The position numbers and the translations under genes are program-made. This document shows, in pieces, positions 51,159 through 62,066 of a DNA stretch of 64,000 bases. Each line of letters begins with the position of its first letter. Within the stretch, counting starts at the first letter, position 1. Below the pieces are notes generated by a model. The model was not told the origin of the DNA. It was given only the letters and a program-made list of their open reading frames with translations, and searched no databases. The DNA is taken from the NCBI RefSeq assembly GCF_023702225.1, contig NZ_JAMQCO010000007.1, forward strand, positions 1 through 64,000, read 5' to 3'. This stretch comes from Aureimonas altamirensis. GTDB lineage: Bacteria > Pseudomonadota > Alphaproteobacteria > Rhizobiales > Rhizobiaceae.

Positions 51159-51938
51159 TCAATCCCGCTTGAAGAGGACACGCCCGAACCAGCCGGTCGC
51201 CACGGCCAGCGCTACGGCCATGAGGCCGTAGAGCGCGCCGTAGTTGGCAGCGAAGGTCGACACCTCGTTCTCAAGGCCCGTCTTTCGCACCCAGAGCTCT
51301 TCGCTGCGCTCGCGGATGAATTGCCCCTCGCGGAACAGGTAGGCACGCACCAGATGCCGCCCGACCGGCAGGTCCGGCGGCAGGACAAGCGTTGCACGGA
51401 AAAGGGTCTGGCTGACGAATTCGATCGTGCCGAAGGAGACGGAGTAGAGACGGCTCTGCTCCTTGAGGCGCAGCATGGCGTTGGCGTAGTCGTCGGCTTC
51501 CGCCGTCGTGTCGTCGGTACTGCGCTGCGCGCGCAGCACCTCGTTGCGCGGTCCGATGTTCAGCTGTTGCAGGACGGAGGCGGCCGCCGTATCGCGCAAG
51601 GGCCTGCTCGAAGCCAGCGCGTAGGATTGCGGCAGATTGTCGAACCGCTCGGAGCCACGGTTGATCCAGATGCCGAAGACGCGGTCGCGCTGCCGCACCA
51701 CCACATTGCGTCGTGGCCCTTCCAGCACCACGACGATGTCGTAGCGGCCCTGCCGCAGTATCCGCGTATCGGCATTGTCGAGCGCGCCGAAGACGACGAG
51801 CCGCGAACCGCCGAAATTGGTTCCGACGGTGATCGTGTCGGTCGACAGGCCGATTTCGAACCCTTCCGCCACCGATTGCGCGGCGGCGGGGGCAGCAGCC
51901 ATGAGAAGCATGGCGAATGCGGCAAGGATCGCCTTCAT
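51159..51938 (-). CDS. TIGR02186 family alphaproteobacterial membrane protein
   Basis: The product has 259 residues: a signal peptide (1-20, ending A-A-A-Q), a beta-rich periplasmic domain with G-F-E-I-G-L-S-T-D-T-I and G-I-W-I-N-R-G-S, and a C-terminal transmembrane helix (about 234-252) followed by a basic tail. It matches the alphaproteobacterial TIGR02186 family, which is consistently encoded with a TauE/SafE permease. Its ATG overlaps the permease stop by 4 bp here. It is probably an accessory subunit of that transporter; this is inferred from the pairing. Confidence 0.9.
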   Translation of the reverse strand: MKAILAAFAMLLMAAAPAAAQSVAEGFEIGLSTDTITVGTNFGGSRLVVFGALDNADTRILRQGRYDIVVVLEGPRRNVVVRQRDRVFGIWINRGSERFDNLPQSYALASSRPLRDTAAASVLQQLNIGPRNEVLRAQRSTDDTTAEADDYANAMLRLKEQSRLYSVSFGTIEFVSQTLFRATLVLPPDLPVGRHLVRAYLFREGQFIRERSEELWVRKTGLENEVSTFAANYGALYGLMAVALAVATGWFGRVLFKRD

Positions 51939-52864
51939 TCCCGCACCCCGCTCGGCAGGCTGATGGAATACAGCTCGGCGGGAGTGACGACGAGTTCCAC
52001 CAGCAGGCGGCCGGCGACCGCGATGACGAGGAGCGCCAAAAGCGCACGCAGTTGGTCTCCGCGCAGCTTGCGCCCGGCCTCGACCCCGAACTGCGCACCG
52101 ACGACGCCACCGACCATCAGCAGAAAGCCGAGCATGATATCGATCGTCTGGTTGGTCGCGGCCTGCAGGACGGTCGTCACGGCGGCGGTGAACATGATCT
52201 GCATCAGCGAGGTGCCGACGACCACGTTGGTCGGCACGCGCAGGAGGTAGATCATCGCGGGCACCATGATGAAGCCGCCGCCGACGCCCATGATGGAGGC
52301 CAGCACGCCGATCACGAAACCGAGGCCGAGGACCGGTATGACGGAAACGTAGAGCTTGGACCGCTTGAACCGCATCTTGAGCGGCATCTTCTGCACCCAG
52401 TTGTGGTGCGACGAGTGCCGAACCTCTCCGGAGCCGCCCTTGTGGACGCGCAGCATCGCCTGCACGCTCTCCACCAGCATCAGGCCGCCCACCGTCCCCA
52501 GCATGACGACGTAGAGCAGCGAGACGGCGAGATCGAGCTGGCCGAGACGCCGAAGCAGCGTGAACAGCCAGACGCCGACGACCGAGCCGGCGGCACCGCC
52601 GATCAGCAGCATCAGGCCCAGCTTGATATCGACCGTGCCCCGCTTGTAATGCGCCAACGCACCCGAAAAGGACGAGGCGATGACCTGGTTCGCGCCGGTG
52701 GCCACGGCGATCGCGGGAGGGATGTTGTAGAAGATCAGGAGCGGCGTGATCAGAAATCCCCCGCCCACGCCGAACAGGCCGGACAGAAAGCCCACGGCCG
52801 CTCCCATGCCGATCAGGATGAGGGCATTGACCGAGATTTCAGCAATGGGCAGGTAGAGATTCAA
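51935..52864 (-). CDS. Sulfite exporter TauE/SafE family permease
   Basis: The product has 309 residues and about eight membrane helices. The two half-repeats show the family motif, G-L-F-G-V-G-G-G-F-L (near 28) and I-M-G-V-G-G-G-F-I-M (near 210), each in a re-entrant helix. Substrates in the family include sulfite, sulfoacetate and other small organosulfur anions; none can be assigned. It is translationally coupled to the TIGR02186 gene downstream and follows the PodJ-like gene by 96 bp. Confidence 0.93.
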   Translation of the reverse strand: MNLYLPIAEISVNALILIGMGAAVGFLSGLFGVGGGFLITPLLIFYNIPPAIAVATGANQVIASSFSGALAHYKRGTVDIKLGLMLLIGGAAGSVVGVWLFTLLRRLGQLDLAVSLLYVVMLGTVGGLMLVESVQAMLRVHKGGSGEVRHSSHHNWVQKMPLKMRFKRSKLYVSVIPVLGLGFVIGVLASIMGVGGGFIMVPAMIYLLRVPTNVVVGTSLMQIMFTAAVTTVLQAATNQTIDIMLGFLLMVGGVVGAQFGVEAGRKLRGDQLRALLALLVIAVAGRLLVELVVTPAELYSISLPSGVRE

Positions 52865-52960
52865 GACCGGCCCCCAAGCGCCCTTACCTTCGATCCCCGG
52901 AGATGCGTTCCACCGTCTGGCAGGGCACCGCCCCGCACTAAGCCGACCCGAAGGGTCGTG

Positions 52961-55342
52961 TCAAACGCGAGATCCGGAATATCGCTCCTCGTTCGCGGCG
53001 CGGGTCGGCGTCGCCGGCCGCCACCGCGCCACTTCAGCATCGATGGCCGCGCGCCGTGCCGCATCCAGCTCGGCCCCGACCTCGTCGCGGTTGCGCAGCG
53101 CGGTCGCGTCGCCGCCGCGCGCCGCGATGGAAAACCAGCGATAGGCCTCCGCGGCATCCCGCGGCATCCCGGCCCCCCGTGCATAGAGGACGGCAAGGTT
53201 GAACTGGCTGTCGGCCATGCCCCGCTCGGCCGCCATGCGGAACCAGTCCGCTGCCGCGCCCCGGTCGGCGGGGCCGGCAAGGCCGGAAATATCGATGACC
53301 GCCAGATTGTGCATGGCGCGGACATTGCCGGCCCGCGCGGCGACGAGATACCAGCCGCGCGCAAGGGAGAGGTCCTTGGCCACGCCGACGCCCCGCTCAT
53401 GGAGGCTGCCCAGGCGATACTGAGCCGGTGCGTATCCGCGCCGCGCCGCCTGGCCCAGCCATGAGAGACCCTCGGCGGTCGCCCCGCGGTCGATGGCGGC
53501 GGCGCCGATCGCGGCCATCGCCGCGGCATCGCCGCCGATCGCGGCGCGCGAAAGGGTCGCGTTGCCCGCCGGCGGAACGGGCAAGGCCCCTGCCGCGCCT
53601 TGCGGAAGACGCGAGACCAGACGTCCGATGAGGTCGCCGCTTGTCAGCCCGGCCTCGGGCGGACGCGGAATGGAGGCCGTCGTTTCCTGCGTCACGCCGG
53701 GGCCTCGCATGGCGCCATTGTCGGCGATTTCGGCCGGAGGCTCGGAGGGGCCGGTCTGCAGCCGCGAGATGGGTAGGGCCGTCAGCGCCAGCATGATCGC
53801 GCCGGCCGCCATCACCATGGGCTTGCGGTAGCTGCGATCGCGGCCGGACGCCCCCTCGCCTGCGCCGTTGCCGGACCCGTTCGCGGCATGGAGGCTTTCG
53901 GCTTCAGCCGCCGCGGCTGCGGCGGCGCGCCGCGCCGCCGCGATGAAATCCGCCCGCGTGGACGGACCGAGGCCGGCAGCACGCTCGTGGCGGCGGACCC
54001 GCTCCAGGATGCTGCCGAAGTCTGCGACGTCCCGCCCATAGCGTGTCGAACCTTCCGGCTCGGCCGGCGCCGCGCCTCCGGAAGCCTCCGCCTGCGGGCC
54101 CCCATCGGCCCGCCGGCGTTTCAGATGCCGGTCGAGCGTCGCCCGCAGACTGTCCTCCTGACCGTCTTCGGCCGGCTGCCACGTCGCGAACTCGGCATCG
54201 AAAACGGTACCGCCGATGTCTTCGCCGGGCTGGCGGGCTTCCGTTTCCAGATCGGCCAGCCTGTCGGCGACATTTCTGAGGATCGAGAGAAGCTGGGCCT
54301 CGGTTTCCGCCGCCCGCTCGTCGGAGCCCTGCCACAGGGCCTCCAGCCGCTTCAACTCCTGGGTGAAGGCTTCCGCATGACGCAGCGAACGCTCTGCCTC
54401 GGCCTGCTCCAGACGCTCCATGAAGCCGTCGAGCTGGGCCGACAACGCCTCCAGGCGTTTCTCGATGCGGTCGGCGCCAGGTTCCGGCCGGTCCAGCACT
54501 AAAATCGCGCCGGAAATCTCGTCAAGCCGTTCCTCCAGCGCCGAAAGATCGACGCTGACCGACAGCGTGTCCCACGCGACGGAGCCGGACGCCGGCGCAA
54601 GCGCCTTCAGCCGATCCTCAATCCGCTCGATCCCGAGGGTTTCGGGAAGCCGTGCCAGCAGCGACTCGATCCCCGACAGCCGTTCGCCCAGTGCGGCGAC
54701 GCCCGCGTCGAAGGCGCCGCGATCCACCGCGGCGGCACTCGATTCCAGCAGCGCGTCGAGCCGACCGGTGACCGACCCCATGTGCCGGGTCAGGTCTTCC
54801 TGGGTCGCCAGCCCGGAAACGATGGCCCGCATCCGATCGAGATCCGCATTGAGTTCCGACAGGGCCTCGTTGGTCGCGCCGCGCTCTTCCAGCGTCGACA
54901 TGCGCGTCAGCATGGCGGCAAGCCCGTCGGCGATCAGATCGGAGCTGTCGCGCGCGGCAAGCGACGCTTCGAGCGTGGCGAAGGCATGCCCCATCGTCGC
55001 CTGCCCGGCTTTGGTTCCGGCGGCGATTTCCTTGCGCATCTCGCCTCTCAATGACCGCATTTCCTGCACGAGTTCGTCGATCGCCTCGCTCGACCGGGTC
55101 CGCGCCGCCGGGGCGGCGGCCGCATATTCGGCGCTCCGGTCCACGATGCGGCGCAGCCTTTCGGCCGGGGTGGCGCCAGGGCCGGCCGATGCCGATGCGC
55201 GGCCGTCTGCCTGCTTCTGCGTCGACAGGCGCGCAAGCCGGCGCTCCAGTTCCTCGAGGGTCCGGGTCAGCGTCGCCATGCTGGGCGCGCCCGGCGGATC
55301 GCCGGTGCCTTTTGCCGCCTTCGCCTTGTCGGCTACGCCCAT
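52961..55342 (-). CDS. PodJ-like polar localisation protein (coiled coil, one TM, Sel1 repeats)
   Basis: The product has 793 residues from ATG 55342 (GAGGGGAC site). Residues about 20-370 are cytoplasmic with long coiled coils. Residues 400-505 are a low-complexity linker. One transmembrane helix spans about 508-526. Residues about 600-745 hold four Sel1-type repeats ([35 protein letters not shown]) in the periplasm. This is the layout of PodJ, the polar scaffold of Caulobacter and rhizobia. The protein ends about 45 residues after the last repeat, so the C-terminal peptidoglycan-binding domain of classical PodJ is absent. It is divergent from the beta-oxidation operon. Confidence 0.8.
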   Translation of the reverse strand: MGVADKAKAAKGTGDPPGAPSMATLTRTLEELERRLARLSTQKQADGRASASAGPGATPAERLRRIVDRSAEYAAAAPAARTRSSEAIDELVQEMRSLRGEMRKEIAAGTKAGQATMGHAFATLEASLAARDSSDLIADGLAAMLTRMSTLEERGATNEALSELNADLDRMRAIVSGLATQEDLTRHMGSVTGRLDALLESSAAAVDRGAFDAGVAALGERLSGIESLLARLPETLGIERIEDRLKALAPASGSVAWDTLSVSVDLSALEERLDEISGAILVLDRPEPGADRIEKRLEALSAQLDGFMERLEQAEAERSLRHAEAFTQELKRLEALWQGSDERAAETEAQLLSILRNVADRLADLETEARQPGEDIGGTVFDAEFATWQPAEDGQEDSLRATLDRHLKRRRADGGPQAEASGGAAPAEPEGSTRYGRDVADFGSILERVRRHERAAGLGPSTRADFIAAARRAAAAAAAEAESLHAANGSGNGAGEGASGRDRSYRKPMVMAAGAIMLALTALPISRLQTGPSEPPAEIADNGAMRGPGVTQETTASIPRPPEAGLTSGDLIGRLVSRLPQGAAGALPVPPAGNATLSRAAIGGDAAAMAAIGAAAIDRGATAEGLSWLGQAARRGYAPAQYRLGSLHERGVGVAKDLSLARGWYLVAARAGNVRAMHNLAVIDISGLAGPADRGAAADWFRMAAERGMADSQFNLAVLYARGAGMPRDAAEAYRWFSIAARGGDATALRNRDEVGAELDAARRAAIDAEVARWRPATPTRAANEERYSGSRV

Positions 55343-55507
55343 TTCCGTCCCCTCGAACGCTCGGCACAGGCGCAAAGGCCCGCCTTGCGGCGTCTCGTCA
55401 ATCCCACCGGCATCTTCGCGGGGAATGGTTAATTGCGCGCTAATGACTGGGGCAGAGCGGCGCCTCACGCGGAATTTTGCACGCGCTCCGCTTTACAGAG
55501 GCCATGA

Positions 55508-55529
55508 TTTACGTTTACGAAAACGTCAA
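55508..55529 (+). promoter_or_regulatory. Candidate operator of the beta-oxidation operon (LiuR-like site)
   Basis: An inverted repeat TTTACGT / ACGTCAA (55508-55514 and 55523-55529) sits just before the GGGAGG ribosome site of the acyl-CoA dehydrogenase gene. The internal 16-mer TTTACGTTTACGAAAA differs at one position from the TTKACGTWWACGTMAA site I recall for LiuR, a MerR-family regulator of branched-chain amino acid and fatty acid degradation. The regulator itself is not in the window. Confidence 0.45.
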
Positions 55530-55547
55530 TCGAAGGGAGGTTTTTCG

Positions 55548-57329
55548 ATGACGCTCTACAAGGCCCCGGTTGCCGATACGCTATTCGTGCTGCGCGAGAT
55601 CGTGGGGCTGGACGCCCACAACAACCGGCCGGGTTTCGAGGATGCCACGTCCGACACGGTCGCAGCAATTCTGGACGAAGCCGGGCGCTTCGCCGAAGAG
55701 GTGTTCCATCCGCTCAACCAGTCCGGCGACAGGCAGGGATGCGCGCGTGCCGCCGATGGCTCCGTTACCACTCCTGCCGGTTTCCGCGAGGCCTATGCAC
55801 GGTTCCGCGAAGCGGGCTGGGGCGGCCTTTCGGCCGACGCCGCCTATGGCGGGCAAGGGCTGCCGCATGTACTGGCGGCGGCGGTCAACGAGTATCTGTC
55901 CTCTGCGAACATGGCCTTCGCCATGTATCCGGGCCTGACCCGCGGGGCCATCGCGGCCATCGAGGCGCATGGCACGCCGGAACAGAAAGGCGCCTACCTG
56001 CCCGACATGATCGACGGGCGCTGGACCGGTACGATGAACCTGACGGAGCCGCATTGCGGTACCGACCTCGGCCTGCTGCGCACCAAGGCAAGCCCGCAGG
56101 CTGACGGCTCCTACGCCATATCCGGGCAAAAGATCTTCATCTCGGCCGGCGAGCACGACCTGTCCGACAACATCATCCATCTCGTGCTGGCCCGCATCGA
56201 CGGCGCGCCCGAGGGGGTGAAGGGCATTTCGCTCTTCATCGTGCCGAAGGTCCTCGACGATGGCGCGCGCAACGGCGTGTCCTGCGGCGCCATCGAGGAA
56301 AAAATGGGCATTCATGGCAATGCCACCTGCGTCATGAACTACGACGACGCGAAGGGCTGGCTGCTGGGCGAGGCGCACAAGGGCCTGCGCGCCATGTTCA
56401 CCATGATGAACGAAGCGCGGCTCGGCGTCGGCGTGCAGGGGCTCGCCATCGGCGAGATCGCCTACCAGAATGCGGTCGACTATGCACGGCAGCGCCTGCA
56501 GGGCCGCAGCCTTGCCGGTCCGGCAGAGCCGGGCAAGCCGGCCGACCCGATCATCGTGCACCCCGACATCCGCCGCATGCTGATGACGATGCGCGCCATC
56601 AACGAGGCGGGCCGCGCGCTGATCCTGCATGCGGCGCTGAAGGGCGACATAGCCCATCGCTCCACCGATGCGGCGGAAGCCGCCGAGGCGGACGAGTGGC
56701 TGAGCCTTTTGACACCCGTCATCAAGGGCGTCCTGACCGACAAGGGCTTCGAAAGCGCTGTGATGGCGCAGCAGGTCTTCGGCGGTCATGGCTACATCGC
56801 CGAATGGGGCATGGAGCAGTTCGTGCGCGATGCGCGCATCGCCCAGATCTACGAGGGCGCTAACGGCATCCAGGCGCTCGACCTCGTCGGGCGCAAGCTG
56901 GCGTTGAACGGCGGCAAGGCGATCATGTCCTTCTTCGGCGAGGTCGGTCGGTTCTGCGAGGAGAACCGCGGCGATCCGGTCATGGCGCGCTACACCAAGG
57001 GCCTCAAGAAGGGCCTGAACGACCTGCAGCAGGCCACGGGCTGGCTGATGCAGAACGGCCCGGCCCGGCCCGACAATGGCGGCGCCGCCGCGACGGACTA
57101 TATGCACCTCTTCGGCCTGGTGGCCCTCGGGTACATGTCGGCCCGCATGGCGTTGGCGGCCAATCGCCGGCTGGCCGCAGGGGATGCGGAAGACGCGGCC
57201 TTCCTGAACGGCAAGTTGGTGACGGCGGCCTTCTTCATAGACAGGCTGATGCCGGAGACGGCGGCGCACCTTGCGCGGATCGCCTCCGGCGCGGACAGCC
57301 TCATGGCGCTCGGCGCCGACGAATTCTGA
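55548..57329 (+). CDS. Acyl-CoA dehydrogenase (long form with C-terminal domain)
   Basis: A FAD enzyme catalysing the first step of beta-oxidation. It has 593 residues from ATG 55548 with GGGAGG upstream. The acyl-CoA dehydrogenase core has [13 protein letters not shown] and [15 protein letters not shown] follows, and the catalytic base is Glu436 in [10 protein letters not shown]-terminal extra domain (about 470-590) is typical of the 590-600-residue subgroup that includes DmdC-like enzymes. Substrate chain length is not readable. It is the first gene of a three-gene operon (14 bp to the next). Confidence 0.95.
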   Translation: MTLYKAPVADTLFVLREIVGLDAHNNRPGFEDATSDTVAAILDEAGRFAEEVFHPLNQSGDRQGCARAADGSVTTPAGFREAYARFREAGWGGLSADAAYGGQGLPHVLAAAVNEYLSSANMAFAMYPGLTRGAIAAIEAHGTPEQKGAYLPDMIDGRWTGTMNLTEPHCGTDLGLLRTKASPQADGSYAISGQKIFISAGEHDLSDNIIHLVLARIDGAPEGVKGISLFIVPKVLDDGARNGVSCGAIEEKMGIHGNATCVMNYDDAKGWLLGEAHKGLRAMFTMMNEARLGVGVQGLAIGEIAYQNAVDYARQRLQGRSLAGPAEPGKPADPIIVHPDIRRMLMTMRAINEAGRALILHAALKGDIAHRSTDAAEAAEADEWLSLLTPVIKGVLTDKGFESAVMAQQVFGGHGYIAEWGMEQFVRDARIAQIYEGANGIQALDLVGRKLALNGGKAIMSFFGEVGRFCEENRGDPVMARYTKGLKKGLNDLQQATGWLMQNGPARPDNGGAAATDYMHLFGLVALGYMSARMALAANRRLAAGDAEDAAFLNGKLVTAAFFIDRLMPETAAHLARIASGADSLMALGADEF

Positions 57330-57343
57330 TGGGAGCGCAGAAA

Positions 57344-58552
57344 ATGAGCGAAGCATTCATCTACGATCACGTCCGCACCCCGCGCGGGCGTGGCAAGAAG
57401 GACGGGTCCCTGCACGAGGTGCCGGCCGTGCGCCTGGGCGCACGCGTGCTGGAATCCCTGCGCGACCGCAACGGCATCGATACGGGACGGGTCGACGACA
57501 TCATCTTCGGCTGCGTCGACCCGGTGGGCGAAGCCGGCTCCGTCATCCCGAAGGCCGCCGCCTTCGAGGCCGGCTACGATTATGCAGCGCCGGGCATGCA
57601 GATCTCGCGCTTCTGCGCCTCGGGCCTCGACGCCGTCAATCTTGCCGCCGCAAAGGTGGCGCAGGGCGCGGACGACATCGTCATCGCCGGCGGAGTCGAA
57701 AGCATGTCGCGCGTCGGCATGGGCATGTCGGGCGGTTCCTGGTTCATGGACCCGTCGGTCGGCATTCCCGCCTATTTCATGCCGCAAGGCATCTCGGCGG
57801 ATCTGATCGCCACGAAGTACGGCTTCTCGCGGACCGACGTCGACGCCTATGCCGTCGAAAGCCAGAAGCGTGCCGCCACTGCCTGGCAGGAAGGCCGCTT
57901 CGCACGGTCCGTCGTTCCCGTCCGCGACCAGAACGGCCTGACGATCCTGGACCGCGACGAGCATATGCGTCCGGGTACCGACATGCAGGCGCTGGGCGGG
58001 CTGAACGCCTCGTTCGAGATGGTGGCGCAGATGGGCGGATACGACGCCGTCGCCATCCAGGCCCATCCGGAGATCGAGTCCGTCACCCACGTACACCACG
58101 CCGGCAATTCGTCGGGCATCGTCGATGGAGCGGCGGCCGTGCTGATCGGTTCCGCCCGGGGCGGCGAAACGCTCGGCCTGAAGCCGCGCGCGCGCATCCG
58201 CGCCTTTTCCAATATCGGCTCCGATCCGGCCCTGATGCTGACCGGCCCCGTCGACGTGACCCACAAGCTGCTGGACCGCGCCGGAATGCAACTGTCCGAC
58301 ATCGACCTGTTCGAGCTCAACGAAGCATTCGCAGCGGTGGTGCTGCGCTACATGCAGGCTTTCGACATCGACCCGGCCGTGATGAACGTCAATGGCGGCG
58401 CCATCGCCATGGGCCATCCGCTGGGCGCGACCGGCGCCATCATCCTCGGCACCGTGCTGGACGAGCTGGAGCGGCAGGACAAGCAGACCGCCCTGGTGAC
58501 CCTGTGCATCGGCGCGGGCATGGGCACGGCAACCATCATCGAGCGCGTGTAA
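57344..58552 (+). CDS. Acetyl-CoA C-acyltransferase (thiolase)
   Basis: The final step of beta-oxidation, cleaving 3-ketoacyl-CoA. It has 402 residues from ATG 57344; an ATG 5 codons upstream overlapping the previous stop is possible but less well placed. The nucleophilic Cys91 is in [20 protein letters not shown], the His motif G-H-P-L-G-A-T-G-A and the second Cys in C-I-G-A-G-M-G are complete. It is the middle gene of the operon, 14 bp before the multifunctional protein. Confidence 0.96.
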   Translation: MSEAFIYDHVRTPRGRGKKDGSLHEVPAVRLGARVLESLRDRNGIDTGRVDDIIFGCVDPVGEAGSVIPKAAAFEAGYDYAAPGMQISRFCASGLDAVNLAAAKVAQGADDIVIAGGVESMSRVGMGMSGGSWFMDPSVGIPAYFMPQGISADLIATKYGFSRTDVDAYAVESQKRAATAWQEGRFARSVVPVRDQNGLTILDRDEHMRPGTDMQALGGLNASFEMVAQMGGYDAVAIQAHPEIESVTHVHHAGNSSGIVDGAAAVLIGSARGGETLGLKPRARIRAFSNIGSDPALMLTGPVDVTHKLLDRAGMQLSDIDLFELNEAFAAVVLRYMQAFDIDPAVMNVNGGAIAMGHPLGATGAIILGTVLDELERQDKQTALVTLCIGAGMGTATIIERV

Positions 58553-58566
58553 GGGGAGGCACGGAC

Positions 58567-60771
58567 ATGGATTTCAACAACTTCACCCTCGCCGTCGACA
58601 CCGACGGAATCGCGCTTCTGAGCTGGGATATGCCCGACCGGTCGATGAACGTCTTCACCGAAGAGGTGATGGACGAGATCGAGGCGGCACTGGACGGACT
58701 CGTCGCCGACGAAACGGTCAAGGGCATCGTCTTCACGTCCGGCAAGGCCGGCAGCTTCACCGGCGGTGCGGACCTCAAGATGCTCGGCCGCATGCTGGGC
58801 GATTATCGCGCGCTCGAGGCCAGCGACCCGCACGCCGCGATGACCCAGTTGTTCGAGCGATGCGGCCGCATGGGCGCCCTGTGGCGCCGCATCGAGACCT
58901 GCGGCAAGCCGGTCGTCGCCGCCATCGACGGCACTTGCATGGGCGGCGGTTTCGAACTGGCCCTCGCCTGCCATGGCCGCGTCGCCAGCCCGCGCGCCAG
59001 GTTGGGCCTGCCCGAAGTCAAGGTGGGCATCTTTCCCGGCGCGGGCGGCACGCAGCGCATCGCCCGCATGCTCGATACGCAGGCGGCGTTGCAGTTCCTG
59101 CTGAAAGGCGAGGCCATCGGCGCCGACAAGGCGCTGGCCATGAAGCTGATCGACAAGGTCGCCGCGCCGGAGGAGCTGGTGGAAACGGCCAAGGCCATGC
59201 TGAAGGCAGGCATCCCGGCCGTAAAGCCCTTCGACCAGAAAGGCTACAAGCTGCCCTCCGGGCCTGTCTATTCCGCAGCGGGCGCGCAGCTCTGGCCGGC
59301 GGTTTCCTCGCTCTACCGCAAGGAGACGCAGGATAACTATCCGGGTGCGCGCGCCATCGTGAAATGCGTCTACGAGGGCCTTCTCCTGCCGATCGATCTC
59401 GGCCTCAAGGTCGAGCAACGCTATTTCGCCTCCGTCCTGCGCTCCACCGAAGCGGGGATGATGATCCGCTCGCTCTTCGTTTCCATGCAGGAGCTCGGCA
59501 AGGGCGCGCGCCGCCCGCAGGGCGTGGAGAACCGGCAACCGAAGCGGATCGCCGTCATCGGCGCCGGGTTCATGGGCGCCGGCATCGCCTATGTGTCGGC
59601 CATGGCGGGCATCGAGGTGCTGCTGGTGGACCGCGACCTGGCGGCGGCCGAAAAAGGCAAGGCGCATTCCGCCGCGCTGATGGCGGATCGTGTCAGGAAA
59701 GGCCGCGCCAAGGAGGCCGAGGCAGAGGCGCTTCTGTCGCGGATCACCCCTGCCGACGGCTATGACGGGCTTGCCGACGTGGACCTCGTGGTCGAAGCCG
59801 TCTTCGAGGACCGCAAGGTGAAGGCCGAGGTTATCGCGGCGGCGGCCGCCGCCATGAAGCCGGGGGCGATCTTCGCCTCGAATACCTCGACCCTGCCGAT
59901 AACCGGGCTTGCCGAAAGCTTCCCGGATGCTGCCCGCTTCATCGGCATCCACTTCTTCTCGCCGGTCGACAAGATGATGCTGGTGGAAGTCATCCTGGGC
60001 GACAAGACGGGCGACGAGGCCCTGGCCACGGCTCTGGATTTCGTGCGCGCCATCCGCAAGACGCCGATCGTCGTCAACGACACGCGCGGCTTTTTCGCCA
60101 ATCGCTGCGTGCTGCGTTATATGTCGGAAGCCTACGACATGGTGGTCGAGGGCGTGCCCCCCGCCATGATCGAGAATGCCGCGCGCATGGCCGGCATGCC
60201 GGTCGGTCCGCTGGCCCTGAATGACGAGGTCGCCATCGACCTGTCACGCAGGATCATGCAGGCCACGATGGCCGACCTCGGCGAGGCGGCGGTGGACAAG
60301 CGCCATTTCGAGCTCGTCAACCGGCTGGTGGATGCGGGCCGGCTTGGCCGCAAGGCCGGCAAGGGCTTCTACGACTATCCGGCCAAGCCGGCGAAGAAGC
60401 ATCTGTGGCCGGGCCTCAAGGATCTCTACCCACAGCAGAACGCCGAGGATGTCGATGTCGGGGAATTGAAGCAGCGCTTCCTCGTCACAATGGCGCTGGA
60501 GGCCGCACGCACAATGGCCGAAGGGGTCGTCACCGACCCGCGCGAGGCCGATGTCGGCTCGATCCTGGGCTTCGGCTACGCGCCCTACACGGGCGGAGCC
60601 CTGTCCTATATCGACGGCATGGGCGTCAAGGCGTTCGTTGCGCTCTGCGAGAAACTGGAGCGGCGGCACGGAGAGCGGTTCGCTCCTATCCCTCTCCTGC
60701 ACGAGATGGCATCCGCGGGGCAGACGTTCTATGGGCGGTTCCGACCCGCCCGGCAGGCAGAGGCGGCCTGA
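58567..60771 (+). CDS. Bifunctional enoyl-CoA hydratase / 3-hydroxyacyl-CoA dehydrogenase (FadJ/FadB type)
   Basis: Catalyses the second and third steps of beta-oxidation. It has 734 residues. The crotonase domain (about 1-200) carries both catalytic glutamates, Glu130 in G-G-G-F-E-L-A and Glu150 in G-L-P-E-V-K-V-G. The dehydrogenase NAD site G-A-G-F-M-G is at 332-337, with N-T-S-T-L-P-I and the catalytic-His motif G-I-H-F-F-S-P-V. Two C-terminal 3HCDH domains end near 725. It is the last gene of the operon; the thiolase is the partner subunit expected for a trifunctional complex. Confidence 0.96.
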   Translation: MDFNNFTLAVDTDGIALLSWDMPDRSMNVFTEEVMDEIEAALDGLVADETVKGIVFTSGKAGSFTGGADLKMLGRMLGDYRALEASDPHAAMTQLFERCGRMGALWRRIETCGKPVVAAIDGTCMGGGFELALACHGRVASPRARLGLPEVKVGIFPGAGGTQRIARMLDTQAALQFLLKGEAIGADKALAMKLIDKVAAPEELVETAKAMLKAGIPAVKPFDQKGYKLPSGPVYSAAGAQLWPAVSSLYRKETQDNYPGARAIVKCVYEGLLLPIDLGLKVEQRYFASVLRSTEAGMMIRSLFVSMQELGKGARRPQGVENRQPKRIAVIGAGFMGAGIAYVSAMAGIEVLLVDRDLAAAEKGKAHSAALMADRVRKGRAKEAEAEALLSRITPADGYDGLADVDLVVEAVFEDRKVKAEVIAAAAAAMKPGAIFASNTSTLPITGLAESFPDAARFIGIHFFSPVDKMMLVEVILGDKTGDEALATALDFVRAIRKTPIVVNDTRGFFANRCVLRYMSEAYDMVVEGVPPAMIENAARMAGMPVGPLALNDEVAIDLSRRIMQATMADLGEAAVDKRHFELVNRLVDAGRLGRKAGKGFYDYPAKPAKKHLWPGLKDLYPQQNAEDVDVGELKQRFLVTMALEAARTMAEGVVTDPREADVGSILGFGYAPYTGGALSYIDGMGVKAFVALCEKLERRHGERFAPIPLLHEMASAGQTFYGRFRPARQAEAA

Positions 60772-60794
60772 ACCAGGCAGCGCACCGGCGGGGG

Positions 60795-61877
60795 TCAGTC
60801 CTTCTTCTGGCCCCGCTTGCGCCACCAGCCGAACAGGCCGGGCTTCTCGGTGGGCGGCGGTTTGTCGCCCCCGGCGCGCGCGCCGATCGTATCGGCGACG
60901 CGGGCGCCGCGCATTCCCAGCGGCGTATCCCCGCGAACCGTGGTGTCGACGGCCGTCTGATGCTCCATCTCGGCGTTGATCTCGGCACCGAGGATGAAGA
61001 TCACCGATGATATCCAGACCCACATCATGAAGCCGATGACGGCTCCCAGAGAGCCGTACATGGCGTTGTAGTTGGCGAAGTTCCGCAGGTACCAGGAAAA
61101 GCCGATCGTTGCGATCAACCACACGGTCGCCGTCAACGTCGCGCCGAAGATCACCCATGTCCAGCGCGCCCGCGCCCGGCTCGGCCCGTAGCGATAGATC
61201 ATGCCGATGGATACGACCACGATCGCGAACAGGATCGGCCAGCGCCCTATGAAGACGAGGTCGTCGGTGAAGTTGGACGCTCCGATGACGCCCATGATCG
61301 CCGGGATGAGGCCGATGGCAATGAACATCACCGAGATGATGAAGATGGCGCCCATCGTGAAGCACAGTGCGACGACATTGAGCTTCAGGAAGCTGCGCTC
61401 CTCCTGCTCGCCATAGGCGACGTTCATCGCCTCGAAGAGTGTCTTGATACCGTTATTCGCGCTCCACAGCGCGAAGAGAAGACTGGTCACGAAGCCGACC
61501 GACAGGGACGACCTGTCCTGGTTCACCAGATATTCCAACTGCGCGTTGACGAGTTCCAGTCCGGCCTGCGGCAGGAAGCGGCCGAGAAACTCGATATGCC
61601 CGGCGATCGTCGCGGGATCCGCCATCATGCCGTAGAAGAACACGAATACGGCGAGCGCGGGAAACAGCGCGAGAAGAAGGTAGAAGGTGGCGCCCGCCGC
61701 GATCAGCATGATCCGGTCTTCGAAGAAGGACACGTAGAGGCGCGCGAGTATGTCCTTCCAGCCCTTCCATGGGATGTGCCATGGGCCCTTGGCCGCGCGC
61801 CCTCGCCCGGGCTCGCTGGCGCGCAGCTTGGTTTCTTCGCTCGTGTGTGGTGCGAAACGCAGACTTTTCACCACCAT
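60795..61877 (-). CDS. YihY/BrkB family inner-membrane protein
   Basis: The product has 360 residues from ATG 61877 (GGGGGG site). The BrkB core has six to seven membrane helices: I-M-L-I-A-A-G-A-T-F-Y-L-L-L-A-L-F-P-A, L-F-A-L-W-S-A-N-N-G-I-K-T-L-F, and G-F-M-M-W-V-W-I-S-S near the C-terminus. Both tails are hydrophilic; the C-terminal one (about 310-360) is lysine- and proline-rich. The family was once proposed to be RNase BN but is of unknown function. It is convergent with the beta-oxidation operon. Confidence 0.92.
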   Translation of the reverse strand: MVVKSLRFAPHTSEETKLRASEPGRGRAAKGPWHIPWKGWKDILARLYVSFFEDRIMLIAAGATFYLLLALFPALAVFVFFYGMMADPATIAGHIEFLGRFLPQAGLELVNAQLEYLVNQDRSSLSVGFVTSLLFALWSANNGIKTLFEAMNVAYGEQEERSFLKLNVVALCFTMGAIFIISVMFIAIGLIPAIMGVIGASNFTDDLVFIGRWPILFAIVVVSIGMIYRYGPSRARARWTWVIFGATLTATVWLIATIGFSWYLRNFANYNAMYGSLGAVIGFMMWVWISSVIFILGAEINAEMEHQTAVDTTVRGDTPLGMRGARVADTIGARAGGDKPPPTEKPGLFGWWRKRGQKKD

Positions 61878-62066
61878 GAATGCCCCCCTGCGGCCGGGCC
61901 CATCGTCCAACCCGAACGCCTCATAATCGTCTCGTTCGCCTTGGGCAGCAACGTCAATGCCATATTTAGGTCAATGTTCCGCAAGCGGGGAATTGAATCT
62001 CATGGTTGCACGATAATATTGCTTGAGTAGTGGTAATTGAGTTGCCTGCTTTCTGACGAGAGACCG

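Noticed and set aside
60244-61365. 373-codon minus-strand frame and other long frames opposite fadJ, serA, tolB and helicase genes
   Set aside because: They are shadows of well-supported genes in GC-rich DNA, with Arg-rich translations lacking motifs or ribosome sites.
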